Shown here piece by piece: positions 7,634 through 17,275 of a DNA stretch of 64,000 nt (its first letter is position 1; every line of letters starts with the position of its first letter). A model generated the notes under the pieces. That model was given only the letters and a program-made list of their open reading frames with translations. It did not search any database and was not told the DNA's origin. Origin of the DNA: an uncultured Eubacteriales bacterium (GTDB lineage Bacteria > Bacillota > Clostridia > Oscillospirales > Oscillospiraceae). Location: positions 248,001 through 312,000 of the forward strand of contig UQWI01000001.1 of NCBI GenBank assembly GCA_900544765.1, in the 5' to 3' direction. Position numbers and translations under genes: made by a program.

Positions 7634-9580
7634 TTAATACAGTTTTGCGCCCGCGGGGATATTGTCGTCCAGGACGATGAGGTTCAGCCTCTCTTCGCCC
7701 TCCTCCTTGTGCAGCGCGGAGATTATCATGCCGCAGGAGTCTATTCCCATCATCTTGCGGGGCGGCAGGTTCGTGATGGCCAGCAGCGTCTTGCCAACAA
7801 GCGTTTCAGGCTCGTAGTAGTCGTGTATGCCGCTGAGTATGACGCGGTCCTCGCCGGAGCCGTCGTCCAGCGTGAACTTGAGCAGCTTCTTGCTCTTCTT
7901 GACGGCCTCGCACTCCTTGACCTTGACCACGCGGAAGTCGCTCTTGCTGAAGGTCTCAAAGTCCACAAAGTCGGCGAAGAGCGGTTCCACCTCGGCCTTG
8001 GACAAGTCGACGTGCACCTTAGGCTGCACCGTCTCTGCCGTCTCTGCCGGGGCTGCGGGTGCGGAGTCCTGCCTGTCGCGCTCAAGCGGCTTCATCGTGG
8101 GGAACAATATGACGTCCCTTATAGAGTCGCTGCCGGTGAGGAGCATGGCGCAGCGGTCTATGCCGATGCCCAGTCCGCCCGTGGGAGGCATACCGTACTC
8201 CAGGGCGTTGATGTAGTCGTAGTCCATCATGCCGGCCTCGTCGTCGCCCTTGGCGCGTAGCTCGACCTGCTTGAGGAAGCGCTCCTTCTGGTCGATGGGG
8301 TCGTTCAGCTCGCTGAAGGCGTTGCCCATCTCGCTGCGGCAGATGAACAGCTCGAAGCGCTCGGTGAGGCGCTTGTCCTTCGGGCTGCGCTTGGCCAGCG
8401 GGCTGACGTCGACCGGGTGCATGGTGATGAAGGTGGGCTGAACCATGTACTCCTCCACCTTCTGGTCGAAGCACTCGTAGAGGGCGTTGCCCCAGGTTGG
8501 CTCCTTGCCGTCCATGTCCACGCCCACGGACTTTGCGGCTGCGACAGCCTCGGCGTCGCTGTCGATGGCCATGAAGTCCACTCCCAGATACTTGTTGACG
8601 GCCTCGGCCATGGTCATGCGCGGCCAGCCGGGAGCCAGCGAGACGTGCTCGCCCTGCCAGTCTATCTCGTAGGTGCCGAGTATCTCCATCGCAGCGCCGC
8701 TGAGCAAGTCCTCAAAGAGGTCCATCATGTCGTTGAAGTCGGCGTAGGCCTGGTAGAGCTCGACGGTGGTGAACTCGGGGTTGTGGCGCGTGTCCATGCC
8801 CTCGTTGCGGAAGATGCGGCCGAGCTCGTACACGCGCTCTATGCCGCCGACGATAAGGCGCTTGAGCGGCAGCTCGGTGGCTATGCGCAGATACATGTCC
8901 ATATCCAGCGTATTGTGGTGGGTTATAAAGGGCCTCGCCGTCGCGCCGCCGGAGATGGTGTTAAGCACCGGAGTCTCGACTTCCATGTATCCGCGGTTCT
9001 CCAGGAAACGGCGGACGTAGCTCACGAACCTGGAGCGTATCTCGAAGTTGCGTCGGCTCTCGTCGCTCATGATGAGGTCGACGTAGCGCTGGCGGTACTT
9101 GAGCTCCACGTTGGTCATGCCGTGGAACTTCTCGGGCAGCGGCCTGAGGCTCTTGGCCAGCAGAGTGACCTTCTCCGCGTGGACGCTTATCTCGCCGGTC
9201 TTGGTCTTGAAAACATAGCCCTCCACGCCGATGATGTCGCCGATATCGTAGCGGCGGAAGTCGGCAAACTCCTGCTCGCTGACCGCGTCGGCGCGCACAT
9301 AAAGCTGTATCTGGCCGCGGTCGTCCTTGATGTGGCAGAAGATGGCCTTGCCCATACCGCGCTTGGACATGATGCGTCCGGCCACGGAGACATGCTGGTT
9401 CTCAAGCTTATCGTAGCCTTCCTTTATCTCGCTGGTCCAGGCCGTGCGCTTATAGCTTGTTATCTCAAAGGGGTCGCGCCCGGTCTTGCGCAGCTCATCG
9501 AGCTTTTCATGCCGGACGCGCAGAATCTCGCTGAGCTCCTGCCCGGCGTCGTTTACGTTGTTTCTGGTATCCCCGCTCAT
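7634..9580 (-). CDS. lysS: lysyl-tRNA synthetase (class II) fused to a C-terminal tRNA-binding domain
   Basis: 648 residues against about 490-510 for ordinary bacterial LysRS. The first ~505 residues are a complete class II enzyme: N-terminal OB-fold anticodon domain ([16 protein letters not shown]), motif 2 [15 protein letters not shown], motif 3 [16 protein letters not shown]. After a Pro/Ala-rich linker comes a ~105-residue EMAP/Trbp111-like OB domain ([22 protein letters not shown], then [13 protein letters not shown]), the kind usually found at the C terminus of MetRS. It attaches lysine to tRNA-Lys; the extra domain should raise general tRNA affinity. Shares the promoter at 10123-10151 with greA, 15 nt upstream. 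Confidence 0.96.
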   Translation of the reverse strand: MSGDTRNNVNDAGQELSEILRVRHEKLDELRKTGRDPFEITSYKRTAWTSEIKEGYDKLENQHVSVAGRIMSKRGMGKAIFCHIKDDRGQIQLYVRADAVSEQEFADFRRYDIGDIIGVEGYVFKTKTGEISVHAEKVTLLAKSLRPLPEKFHGMTNVELKYRQRYVDLIMSDESRRNFEIRSRFVSYVRRFLENRGYMEVETPVLNTISGGATARPFITHHNTLDMDMYLRIATELPLKRLIVGGIERVYELGRIFRNEGMDTRHNPEFTTVELYQAYADFNDMMDLFEDLLSGAAMEILGTYEIDWQGEHVSLAPGWPRMTMAEAVNKYLGVDFMAIDSDAEAVAAAKSVGVDMDGKEPTWGNALYECFDQKVEEYMVQPTFITMHPVDVSPLAKRSPKDKRLTERFELFICRSEMGNAFSELNDPIDQKERFLKQVELRAKGDDEAGMMDYDYINALEYGMPPTGGLGIGIDRCAMLLTGSDSIRDVILFPTMKPLERDRQDSAPAAPAETAETVQPKVHVDLSKAEVEPLFADFVDFETFSKSDFRVVKVKECEAVKKSKKLLKFTLDDGSGEDRVILSGIHDYYEPETLVGKTLLAITNLPPRKMMGIDSCGMIISALHKEEGEERLNLIVLDDNIPAGAKLY

Positions 9581-9595
9581 ATGTCCCCGCTTTCT

Positions 9596-10078
9596 TTAGT
9601 CGTTGCTGACAGCAAGTATGGTGAAGCGCATCTCGCCCGCCGGGGCCTCAACGGTCACGGTCTCGCCCACGCGGTGGCCAAGGATGGCGCGGCCTATCGG
9701 GCTCTCGTCGGAGATGCGTCCCTGCATCGGGTTGGCCTCCTGGGAACCGACAATCTGGTACTCGATTTCGTCCTTCTCGTCCACGTCGAGCAGCTTGACA
9801 TGGCTGCTGAGGCTGACGGTGTCGGCGTCCAGCTCGGTCTTTTCAATTATCTCGGCGTTCTCGATGAGCACCTTCATCTCGGCAATCTTCGAGTAGAGCT
9901 TGCCCTGCTCGGTCTTGGCCTCGTCGTACTCGCTGTTCTCGCTGAGGTCGCCGAAGCTGCGTGCCTCTTTTATGAGCTCGCTGACTTCCTTCTCGCGTAC
10001 AGTCTCGAGGTAATTGAGCTCCTCGACAAGCGCGTCATAGCGCTCTTGGCTCATCTTATACTTGCTCTCGGCAGTCAT
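9596..10078 (-). CDS. greA: transcription elongation factor GreA
   Basis: 160 residues from the ATG at 10078, chosen because GGAAGGAAG sits just upstream; a longer frame to 10111 would start inside the leader. N-terminal coiled coil with the acidic tip FGDLSENSEYDEAK, which reaches into the RNA polymerase secondary channel to stimulate cleavage of backtracked RNA, followed by the C-terminal FKBP-like domain (IGRAILGHRVGETVTVEAP). First gene of the greA-lysS unit, an arrangement common in Firmicutes. A second, more divergent Gre factor is encoded at 26691-27194. Confidence 0.95.
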   Translation of the reverse strand: MTAESKYKMSQERYDALVEELNYLETVREKEVSELIKEARSFGDLSENSEYDEAKTEQGKLYSKIAEMKVLIENAEIIEKTELDADTVSLSSHVKLLDVDEKDEIEYQIVGSQEANPMQGRISDESPIGRAILGHRVGETVTVEAPAGEMRFTILAVSND

Positions 10079-10122
10079 TGCTATCTTCCTTCCGTAATTT
10101 ATGCGGCGCATCCGCGCCGAAT

Positions 10123-10151
10123 ATTATAAGTTTGCTGTTATTGATTGTCAA
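10123..10151 (-). promoter_or_regulatory. greA-lysS promoter
   Basis: -35 TTGACA (10146-10151), 17-bp spacer, -10 TATAAT (10123-10128): a consensus sigma-A promoter. A small GGCGC/GCGCC hairpin follows in the leader. Confidence 0.88.
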
Positions 10152-10158
10152 GCGCTCA

Positions 10159-11346
10159 TCAGAGCATCCATTGTACCGCGGATATAGCCGCGGAAAGCTG
10201 TGCGTCGCCGGTGGCGGTAAGCTCTACCTCCTGGTCGGGTATCAGTCCGCCCTGCTCCGCCAGATCTACGCCCAGAGGGGTCAGGTAGCGCGCCGTTGAA
10301 ATGTGTATCGCGCTGCCGTCGGAAAGCTCCAGCGTCTGCTGGCTGCGGGATTTGCCCGTAGTGCGCGTGCCTATAATCTCGGCCCAGTTGTACTCCTGGA
10401 GCGCGGCCGCGAAAAACTCCGCCGCAGAATAGGTGTCGGCATTTACCAGCACCGCCATCGGCATATTCAGGCAGACACTGTCCGACTCCGTCGGCGTCTG
10501 GTTCCCGTCCTTGTCCACGCTGATGAATATAGTGCCGGACGGCAGCAGGTAGTCGAGCAGAGAGGTGAGCTCGCTCACCAGCCCGCCCGGGTTCGTGCGC
10601 ACATCGAACACGAAACCCACCGCACCCTGGCTGAGCAGGTTCTCGATGGCATTTATCGCGGCATCTGCGGCCCCGGACTGGAAATTCAGTATCTGGACGT
10701 AGCCGATGTTGCCGCTCATCATTTCATAGCTGACTGGGTTTGTATAAACAACCGCGCAGTTTACGTTTAGCGTCGACTGGTTTCCGCTGGCGTTCTGTAT
10801 AGTCAGCTGCACCGTCTCACCTATGTTTGCCTCTATAAAGCTGCGGGCATCACCGACAGTCATGCTGGTTATATCCGTGCCGTTTATGGCCAGTATGATA
10901 TTCCCCGCTACGAGCCCCGCCGTATCCGCCGGGCTGTCGTCTGTAACGCCGGTTATTGCCAGGCCTCCGGTTTTGGCGTCCTTATCTATCTGTATGCCCA
11001 GCCCGACATATTGATTCTGACTGTAGAGCTTGTAAGCCTCATACTCGCTGGGGCTCATGTAATAGCTCCACTGGTCTCCCAGCGCCTCAACCATAGCGGC
11101 GAACGCGGCGCTGGACACAGCTTCCTCATCCACTGTGCCGACGTAATTCTCATCCAGCATGTTTTTTATCTCCAGGTATTTCATAGCCTGGTTGTAGTTC
11201 TCCTCGGAGCCTATCAGGTTGCGCTCGCGCTGCATGGTCAGTCCGTATGTCACGCCCACGCAGAGGATACATGCCAGTATAAGCACCCAGAACCTGATTT
11301 TTATGCCGAAAAAGGCTTTGGCGACATTTCCCAGTCGGTTTTTCAC
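10159..11346 (-). CDS. ctpA: S41 C-terminal processing peptidase (CtpA/CtpB family)
   Basis: 395 residues: short cytoplasmic start, one membrane anchor at about 19-37, PDZ domain at about 110-195 (VGLGIQI, GNIILAINGTDI), then the tail-specific protease fold. The Ser-Lys dyad is visible as S307 in ADTYSAAEFFA and K332 in GTRTTGKSRSQ. The enzyme acts outside the membrane on secreted or envelope proteins; Bacillus CtpB takes part in sporulation signalling. GTG start at 11346 behind AGGAGG. It follows the M23 peptidase and ftsEX genes on the same strand, an order common in clostridia, which suggests a cell-envelope role. Confidence 0.92.
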   Translation of the reverse strand: MKNRLGNVAKAFFGIKIRFWVLILACILCVGVTYGLTMQRERNLIGSEENYNQAMKYLEIKNMLDENYVGTVDEEAVSSAAFAAMVEALGDQWSYYMSPSEYEAYKLYSQNQYVGLGIQIDKDAKTGGLAITGVTDDSPADTAGLVAGNIILAINGTDITSMTVGDARSFIEANIGETVQLTIQNASGNQSTLNVNCAVVYTNPVSYEMMSGNIGYVQILNFQSGAADAAINAIENLLSQGAVGFVFDVRTNPGGLVSELTSLLDYLLPSGTIFISVDKDGNQTPTESDSVCLNMPMAVLVNADTYSAAEFFAAALQEYNWAEIIGTRTTGKSRSQQTLELSDGSAIHISTARYLTPLGVDLAEQGGLIPDQEVELTATGDAQLSAAISAVQWML

Positions 11347-11383
11347 TTAATCGCCTCCTGTCCAGGGGTTAGATAAAACTTTG

Positions 11384-11433
11384 GCGCCGGCATGCACCGG
11401 CGCTCTCATGCGGGCGGCCAAAAGGCCGCCCGC
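11384..11433 (-). terminator. two GC-rich stem-loops between M23 gene and ctpA
   Basis: Stems GCGCCGG/CCGGCGC (11384-11403) and GCGGGCGGCC/GGCCGCCCGC (11410-11433). There is only a short T stretch (GTTTTATC) beyond, so this is termination or mRNA stabilisation. Confidence 0.5.
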
Positions 11434-11449
11434 ACATATTTGTTACCTA

Positions 11450-12763
11450 TCAGGCGTCCGGCGCGTATGTCAGGCCGGAGAAGTACTGTGTCGGGTCAAC
11501 CGTACTGCCGGAGGCATTACGCACCTCGAAGTGGAGGTGCGGGCCGGTAGACCAGCCAGTGGAGCCGACATAGCCGATTGTCTGCCCCTGTGTCACGGTC
11601 TGTCCCGCGCTGACGGCCAGTGAGCTCATATGTGCATAGAGCGTATATGTGCCGTCGGAGTGGTATATCATGACATAGTTGCCGTAGGATGAGCTGTAGG
11701 TCGCGACGGTGACGGTGCCGCCGTCGGCAGCGAGCACGGTGGCTCCCTCATTTGCGCTGATGTCGATGCCGGAGTGGAAGCGCTCCGTACCGAATATGGG
11801 ATGGATGCGGTTGCCGTATCCACTGGTTATGTAGGTGCTGGACGGGCAGGGCCAGACATAGGTGCCGGTGACGACGCTCGTGTCAGGGGGCGTTACCGTA
11901 CCGGAGCCGCTGTCGGAGCCCGTGTCGCCGCTGTTGGAATCGCCGCCGGTACTTCCACCCTGCTGCTCATCCTTTGCAGCCTGCTCGGCCTCCCACATCT
12001 GCTGGGCTATCTCGTTCATCTGGGCGTTGAGCGACTGCTCGGCGGCCTCATTCGCAAGATATTCCTGCTGGGCCTGCTCTATATCCTCGTCGAGGTCGGC
12101 GATAAGGGCTACGGCCTCTTCTATCTGTGCCTCGAGCTCTGCCTTCTGGCTTTCAAGCTCATCCTGGGTGGTTCCCAGCTCTGCAAGCGTGGTCTCGTAC
12201 TCGGCCTTGACGCGCTCGGTCTCCTGGCGCGAGGCCTTGTACTGCTCGAACAAGCGCTCGTCCGCGCTCATAATCTCACTTATATCGTCCATAGCAGACA
12301 GGAGCTGGCCGAGGCTGCGGCACTGGAAGAGTATATCCAGGTAGGTATAGCTGCCGTTCTCCTCCATGGCGCGCACACGCTTGCAATAGAGTTCGTACTG
12401 CTCCGCCTCTGCCTGCTGGGCATCCTCGAGCTCCGCGCTCTTCTGCTCCAGAAGGTTGTTATAGAGGTCAATCTGCTCGTTTATGAGCTCTATCTCCTCC
12501 ATGGCGTACTGGTTCTGCTCGTCCAGCACGGCCTTCTTCTCAAGCACGGTTTCACGCTCGGCCATCAGCTCGTTAATGTTGGCCTGCATGTCCTCACGCT
12601 CAGCCTGGAGCTGCTCTTTCTGCTCTTCCAGGTCGTCTATCTGTTCCTGGAAGGATGAGTCCGCGGCAAGCACTCCCGCTGAGCCCATGACCGAAAGCAT
12701 AAGCGACAGCACAAGAAGGAAGGCCATTACTATTGCGACTACTGAAATTACTGATTTTTTCAT
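11450..12763 (-). CDS. M23 peptidoglycan endopeptidase with N-terminal coiled coil (EnvC/PcsB-like)
   Basis: 437 residues. Hydrophobic signal segment at about 5-33 (signal peptide ending VLAA), long Glu/Gln-rich coiled coil at about 37-260, a Gly/Ser/Thr-rich linker, then a LytM/M23 domain with zinc-site motifs HSGIDIS and HLHFEVR. It should cut peptide cross-links in the wall. Proteins of this plan are switched on by FtsEX, whose genes lie directly upstream on the same strand (20 nt from ftsX), so this is probably the FtsEX-controlled hydrolase (PcsB/CwlO/EnvC role) for division or elongation. The zinc residues look intact, so unlike EnvC itself it may be enzymatically active. Confidence 0.92.
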   Translation of the reverse strand: MKKSVISVVAIVMAFLLVLSLMLSVMGSAGVLAADSSFQEQIDDLEEQKEQLQAEREDMQANINELMAERETVLEKKAVLDEQNQYAMEEIELINEQIDLYNNLLEQKSAELEDAQQAEAEQYELYCKRVRAMEENGSYTYLDILFQCRSLGQLLSAMDDISEIMSADERLFEQYKASRQETERVKAEYETTLAELGTTQDELESQKAELEAQIEEAVALIADLDEDIEQAQQEYLANEAAEQSLNAQMNEIAQQMWEAEQAAKDEQQGGSTGGDSNSGDTGSDSGSGTVTPPDTSVVTGTYVWPCPSSTYITSGYGNRIHPIFGTERFHSGIDISANEGATVLAADGGTVTVATYSSSYGNYVMIYHSDGTYTLYAHMSSLAVSAGQTVTQGQTIGYVGSTGWSTGPHLHFEVRNASGSTVDPTQYFSGLTYAPDA

Positions 12764-12782
12764 GCTGGAATCTCCTGGGGGT

Positions 12783-13667
12783 TCAAACCTTGAGGTAATT
12801 GCGGATGGCGCTTGAACCGCCGAACACGCCTACGAGTATGCCCACGCCGAGGAAGGCGATGAGCAGCGGCCACATAACTGCGCTGAAGGGTACAAGGGTA
12901 ATCAGAGTGCTCGTGACGCCGCCCATTACTCTGTTGAGAAGGAGGGAATAGAGGCCCCACTCGATGATGAAGGCGAGCAGTCCTCCGAGTATGCCGAGCA
13001 CAAGGCCCTCGACGATAAACGGGCATCGGATAAACCCGTTGGATGCGCCGACCATTCGCATGATGGCAATCTCCTCGCGCCTTGTGAAGGTCGCGAGCTT
13101 TATCGTGTTCGTCATGATGAAGAAGGACACGACGATGAGGATAATTATGAGCGCCAGTGACACGATGCTGACTATATTCCTGGCCGTGATGAAGCCCTGG
13201 GCGTAGTCGAGATGGGCGTTGACCTTGGCCACGCCGTCGACGTTCTCGAGATCCGCCTCGGTCTGGCTCATGAGGCTTATGTCCGTCAGCTGTATGATGT
13301 ACCTGTGGCGGAAAACGCTCTCGTCCAGGCTGTCGAAGAGCTCGGGGTCGTAGTCCTCCTGGAAGTTCTCCATGGCCTCGGCGCGGCTCATGAACTGGGC
13401 GTCGGCCACGTTGGGCACCGCCTCGATAAGCGGCTCTATCGCCCTTGCCTCTTCCTCGGTGAGGTTTTCGTCTATAAAGGCCACGACCTCGTTCTCACTC
13501 TCTAGGTCGGCAATCATCTCGTTTATGTTCACGACGAGCAGCCCGAAGGAGCCCATGATAATCAGGCAGGCCATGGTTATCGTGACCGTGGCGAAGCTCA
13601 TCAGCCCATGGCTGAAAATGCCGGTGAAACCGGACTTTATCAGATAACCGAGTCTATTCAATCTCAT
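12783..13667 (-). CDS. ftsX: cell division ABC transporter permease FtsX
   Basis: 294 residues, usual FtsX length: N-terminal membrane helix at about 20-45, a large extracytoplasmic loop to about 165, then three C-terminal helices ending in IRNYLKV. Overlaps the end of ftsE by 14 nt, so translation is coupled. FtsX passes conformational change from the FtsE ATPase across the membrane to a wall hydrolase, here likely the adjacent coiled-coil M23 protein. Confidence 0.95.
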   Translation of the reverse strand: MRLNRLGYLIKSGFTGIFSHGLMSFATVTITMACLIIMGSFGLLVVNINEMIADLESENEVVAFIDENLTEEEARAIEPLIEAVPNVADAQFMSRAEAMENFQEDYDPELFDSLDESVFRHRYIIQLTDISLMSQTEADLENVDGVAKVNAHLDYAQGFITARNIVSIVSLALIIILIVVSFFIMTNTIKLATFTRREEIAIMRMVGASNGFIRCPFIVEGLVLGILGGLLAFIIEWGLYSLLLNRVMGGVTSTLITLVPFSAVMWPLLIAFLGVGILVGVFGGSSAIRNYLKV

Positions 13668-14346
13668 AGCTGTAATACCCGTCCATTCCGTCGCTGATTA
13701 TCTTGCCGTTGTCTATCGCCACAACGCGCTTTGAGAAGGCGTTGACCAGCTCCTTCTCGTGCGTGACGACAAGCAGCGTCGTCCCCAGCTCGTTAATCTT
13801 CTCGAGCAGCAGCATGAGCTCCAGGCTGCGCACCGGGTCGAGGTTGCCGGTGGGCTCGTCCGCTATTATCATGCGCGGCGCGTTGACCAGCGCGCGGGCG
13901 ATAGCCACACGCTGCTGTTCGCCGCCCGAGAGCTCCTGCGGGAAGCGCTTCTCGCGCCCCTTGAGCCCGACGAGCTCGAGCACATACGGCACGCGCTCCT
14001 TTATCGCGGAGTTTGACGCGCCCACGACGCGCATGGCGAAGGCCACGTTGTCGTACACGGTCATCTTGTCGATAAGTCGGAAGTCCTGGAATATGACGCC
14101 CAGCGTGCGCCTGAGGAAGGGCAGCTTGCGCCGCTTTATCCGCATCATGTCGAAGCCGTTGACGGTTATCTCACCGCTTTGTGCGTGGACTTCACCGGTG
14201 AGCAGCTTGATTATTGTGGTTTTGCCGGAGCCGGACGGCCCGACCAGAAACACGAATTCCCCGTCGTTGATTTCAAGGTCAACGCCGTGAAGGGCCTCCG
14301 TGCCGCTGCTGTCATAGACCATCCTGACAGAGTTCATCTGAACCAT
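13654..14346 (-). CDS. ftsE: cell division ATP-binding protein FtsE
   Basis: 230 residues with a complete ABC ATPase: Walker A GPSGSGKT at 36-43, signature [14 protein letters not shown], Walker [14 protein letters not shown] and the switch histidine in VVTHEKE. It works on the inner face of the membrane with FtsX. ATG at 14346 behind GGAGG. First gene of ftsE-ftsX-M23. Confidence 0.96.
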   Translation of the reverse strand: MVQMNSVRMVYDSSGTEALHGVDLEINDGEFVFLVGPSGSGKTTIIKLLTGEVHAQSGEITVNGFDMMRIKRRKLPFLRRTLGVIFQDFRLIDKMTVYDNVAFAMRVVGASNSAIKERVPYVLELVGLKGREKRFPQELSGGEQQRVAIARALVNAPRMIIADEPTGNLDPVRSLELMLLLEKINELGTTLLVVTHEKELVNAFSKRVVAIDNGKIISDGMDGYYSYEIE

Positions 14347-14396
14347 GGGTAACTTTCCTCCGTTCGCTTATCGGCAGTCAGAGAGAGCCTTTTGAA

Positions 14397-14424
14397 GCGG
14401 GCGCCGGCGCGCGCCGGTGCCCGC
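14397..14424 (-). terminator. GC-only hairpin between CdaR-like gene and ftsE
   Basis: GCGGGCACCGGCG/CGCCGGCGCCCGC dyad, followed by only a weak T stretch. It probably separates the regulator transcript from ftsEX. Confidence 0.5.
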
Positions 14425-14430
14425 TGAAGG

Positions 14431-15525
14431 TCAGAATCTCGCGGAGTTCTGGCTGTCGAGGTATTTTTTGACCATCATCGCGACCTTGAACACTATGGCG
14501 TGGTCGAATTCACGCAAATCAAGGCCGGTCAGCTTCTTTATCTTCTCGAGGCGGTACACGAGCGTATTGCGGTGTACATAGAGCTTGCGGCTCGTCTCGG
14601 AGACGTTGAGGTTGTTCTCGAAGAACTTGTTAATCGTCTCGAGCGTGTCCTCGTCGAGGGTTTCAATGGGGTTCTTCTTGAACACCTCGGAGAGGAACAT
14701 CTCGCACAGCGTGGTGGGCAGCTGATAGATGATGCGGCCGATGCCGAGGTTCTCATAGCTGATAATGGTCTTTTCGGTGTCGAACACCTTGCCTACTTCG
14801 ATTGCGACCTGGGCCTCCTTATAGCGGTCGGCCAGCTCGCGCAGGTGATAGGCCGTTCCGCCGATGCCTATCACCGTCTTAACTCCCAGCTCATTCTTTA
14901 CTGCCTGCTCAATCTGGCTTGCGACTCCATATACGTCGTCGTGGCCGGCATCGCCGGTCAGCTCGCGTATAACGACTATATCGGTCTCTGTGACGGACAG
15001 GACGAAGTCGCGCTGACGGTCCGGGAACAGGTTCTGCACCACCTCAAGCGCGGCAACATCGGAGTGCTCAATCTGACGTATAAGGTAGACCACGCGCGGC
15101 ACGTCAGTTACGAAATGCAGCTCCTTGGCGCGCACATATACGTCCCCGGGCAGGATGTTGTCGGAGATGATGTTCTTGACGAATGTAGCCTTGTTGTGCT
15201 TCTCCTCGTAGTTTATCCTGGCCTCGCTCATCGCAACGGAGGCGAGGATGCAGACGCTGCGGGCAGCCTCGTCGTGCCCGGAAACAAACACAGCATAGTC
15301 GAAGCGGGAGCCGACGACGCCGAGCAGCTTATACGTCCTGACGTTGGACGTAAACAACTGCTCCGCGTCCTCCCCGAGAGCTACCTGCATGTCGTCCAGG
15401 TGAGAGCCTATCATTGACAGCTCGCTGCAGGCTATGACAAAGCCCTGCTCATCTACGACGCCGATGCACCTGTCCGTGGCTTCCTTCATCTGTATTATGA
15501 CGCTCTGAAATACCCTGCTTGACAT
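14431..15525 (-). CDS. CdaR/PucR-family transcriptional regulator
   Basis: 364 residues. The N-terminal ~130 residues resemble the diacid-recognition domain of CdaR (CIGVVDEQGFVIACSEL), the middle resembles a GGDEF-like module without catalytic motif, and the C terminus (about 300-360) is the PucR-type helix-turn-helix LYVHRNTLVYRLEKIKKLTG. E. coli CdaR activates glucarate, galactarate and glycerate kinase genes in response to sugar diacids. Here the gene is monocistronic with its own promoter, divergent from nothing metabolic. Whether it controls the glycerate kinase operon 9 kb away is unknown; relatives next to ftsEX occur in other clostridia. Confidence 0.88.
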   Translation of the reverse strand: MSSRVFQSVIIQMKEATDRCIGVVDEQGFVIACSELSMIGSHLDDMQVALGEDAEQLFTSNVRTYKLLGVVGSRFDYAVFVSGHDEAARSVCILASVAMSEARINYEEKHNKATFVKNIISDNILPGDVYVRAKELHFVTDVPRVVYLIRQIEHSDVAALEVVQNLFPDRQRDFVLSVTETDIVVIRELTGDAGHDDVYGVASQIEQAVKNELGVKTVIGIGGTAYHLRELADRYKEAQVAIEVGKVFDTEKTIISYENLGIGRIIYQLPTTLCEMFLSEVFKKNPIETLDEDTLETINKFFENNLNVSETSRKLYVHRNTLVYRLEKIKKLTGLDLREFDHAIVFKVAMMVKKYLDSQNSARF

Positions 15526-15642
15526 TTTTTATCCTCCCTGTTTTCATTGCATGGCGGCCCACCCGTGCGCTGCGCCTCTCCCAAACGCGCCCGCATCGGG
15601 CTTTGGTTATTATAGACAAGAGTGCTCAATCATGCGTATAAC

Positions 15643-15671
15643 ATGATAATACAGATATGTGCAAATTTCAA
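15643..15671 (-). promoter_or_regulatory. promoter of the CdaR-like gene
   Basis: -35 TTGAAA (15666-15671), 17-bp spacer, -10 TATCAT (15643-15648). A second -10-like TATAAT lies nearer the gene at 15609-15614. Confidence 0.6.
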
Positions 15672-15745
15672 TAGAAAAATGTGAGCTTTTTGTGAACATT
15701 TGAAATTGGTATAGTTAAAAGGCACAAATACAGGGCGATATAATC

Positions 15746-16450
15746 TTACGATGAGCTGAAAACCAGGCCGGTTTCAAATTGACGAAGTTCCCTGAAGCCT
15801 CCGGGGCCAAGGCTTTCGTCCAGCGTGAGCGCTCCAACCTGCACCCTCCTCAGGGCAAGCACATTTTTCCCCCTGGATGCCAGCATGCGCTTGACCTGGT
15901 GATATTTCCCCTCGGACACCTGTACGCGGCACCGGCAGCCCTCCAGGGGCTCCAGTACAGCCGGCAGGCACTTCGTACCGTCGGCCAGTACCAGGCCCTC
16001 TGAAAAGGCCCTGACGTCCTCAGCGTCCACCGGAAGGGCCGTATCGGCAATATACGTCTTGACGACGCCGTGCTTGGGAGATATGACACGGTGGGCAAAG
16101 TCGCCGTCGTTGGTCAGCAGAAGCAGGCCTGTAGTGTCCTTATCCAGCCGGCCGACCGGGAACAGTCCGAGCGCACGCAGCTCTTTGGGCAGCAGCTCGA
16201 GCACAGTGCTCTGGCTCTTGTCGTCTGTTGCGCTCAGCACACCGGCGGGCTTGTCCATCATAAAATAGCGAAACTCCGAGCAGTTTATCTCCGCGCCGTC
16301 CACGGTTATAACCGCACCGTCCGGGACATGGGCCTCGGGCCTGCACAAAACCTCGCCCGCAGCGGTAACGCGTCCCGCGCGGACAAGGCTGCGTGCCTCG
16401 CTGCGGCTGTAGAGCCCGCTTTGCGCTAGCAGCTTGTCGAGTCTTGCCAT
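15746..16450 (-). CDS. rsuA: 16S rRNA pseudouridine synthase RsuA family
   Basis: 234 residues: S4 RNA-binding domain at 1-50 (LDKLLAQSGLYSRSEARSLVRAGRV), then the pseudouridine synthase fold with catalytic Asp103 in GRLDKDTTGLLLLTNDG and the family motif EGKYHQVKRML. RsuA makes pseudouridine 516 in the 530 loop of 16S rRNA; RluB/RluE relatives have the same layout, so the exact site is by best resemblance. AAGGAG precedes the ATG. Divergent from the DUF4830-like gene. Confidence 0.9.
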   Translation of the reverse strand: MARLDKLLAQSGLYSRSEARSLVRAGRVTAAGEVLCRPEAHVPDGAVITVDGAEINCSEFRYFMMDKPAGVLSATDDKSQSTVLELLPKELRALGLFPVGRLDKDTTGLLLLTNDGDFAHRVISPKHGVVKTYIADTALPVDAEDVRAFSEGLVLADGTKCLPAVLEPLEGCRCRVQVSEGKYHQVKRMLASRGKNVLALRRVQVGALTLDESLGPGGFRELRQFETGLVFSSS

Positions 16451-16512
16451 TGTAAAACTCCTTGTAATAATTCACTGCCCCGGCGAATACCATTCACCGG
16501 GAGGGATGTCCT

Positions 16513-16959
16513 GTGACAGGTGAGAAGAAGCTCACGAGAAGAGGCGCCGTTTTCATCATACTGGGCGCTGCTGTAATACTCGCCGCCATTGTGCTGCTGT
16601 GCTCAGAGCCTGAGGGCTCCGGCCTGGACAGCACCGAGGCGAGAGTAGAATACCTCTCGGGCTTCGGCTGGGAGGTTGACCCCGAGAGCGAGACAGCACG
16701 CGAGATAGTCCTGCCGGAGGACATAAGCGGCGTCATCGCACAGTACAACGTGCTGCAAAAGCAGCAGGGCTTCGACCTGGAGCCCTACGCCGGAAAAACG
16801 ATTGAAAGCTATACATACGAGCTGAAGAGCTACCCAAACGGCGAAGAAAACGTCATAGCTCAGCTCTTCATATACAACGGCAGGGCAATTGCAGGCGACA
16901 TTCATTCCGCCTCGCTCGGCGGCTTCATGCACGGGCTGCAAAAGGACGGCGTAAACTAG
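16513..16959 (+). CDS. membrane-anchored DUF4830-like protein
   Basis: 148 residues from a GTG at 16513 with GGAGGG eight nt upstream. A single N-terminal membrane helix (about 11-30) is followed by an extracellular domain whose pattern (EYLSGFGWEVDPESE, YNVLQKQQGFDLEPYAGK, YTYELKSYP) resembles the DUF4830 family of clostridia. Function unknown. Monocistronic, divergent from rsuA, ended by a hairpin at 17030-17053. Confidence 0.75.
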   Translation: MTGEKKLTRRGAVFIILGAAVILAAIVLLCSEPEGSGLDSTEARVEYLSGFGWEVDPESETAREIVLPEDISGVIAQYNVLQKQQGFDLEPYAGKTIESYTYELKSYPNGEENVIAQLFIYNGRAIAGDIHSASLGGFMHGLQKDGVN

Positions 16960-17029
16960 TACCCCGAACCTATATGCAGCATTTAAAGCCCTTATGGCGC
17001 AAGTCACAATCCATACAGCGTCAATCAAA

Positions 17030-17053
17030 AAGGCCCGGCTTACGCCGAGCCTT
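17030..17053 (+). terminator. terminator-like hairpin after the DUF4830-like gene
   Basis: Stem AAGGCCCGGC/GCCGAGCCTT, loop TTAC, weak T tail TTACATTT. Confidence 0.5.
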
Positions 17054-17139
17054 TACATTTCGTATCTATCGAGACGGGGCGTTGCCTCAGCTCGATACCT
17101 CATCTTGCGCCGCAGCGACGCTACCGCCGCGCCGTTAGG

Positions 17140-17169
17140 TTTCCGTCGAGACAGTAGTCTCGACGGAAA
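17140..17169. repeat. perfect 13-bp inverted repeat
   Basis: TTTCCGTCGAGAC, loop AGTA, GTCTCGACGGAAA, followed by AGGAGGAACGACGAAG. Looks like a terminus or core of a small repetitive element; no gene is attached. Confidence 0.5.
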
Positions 17170-17275
17170 AGGAGGAACGACGAAGTGACTGAGCTTTCCC
17201 GTCTGCGGGGGAAGCGAGAGATAGGCAGTCCGCGACGACGCTCGAGGGGGGTATCCCGGGATTTATGCCGGGTAT

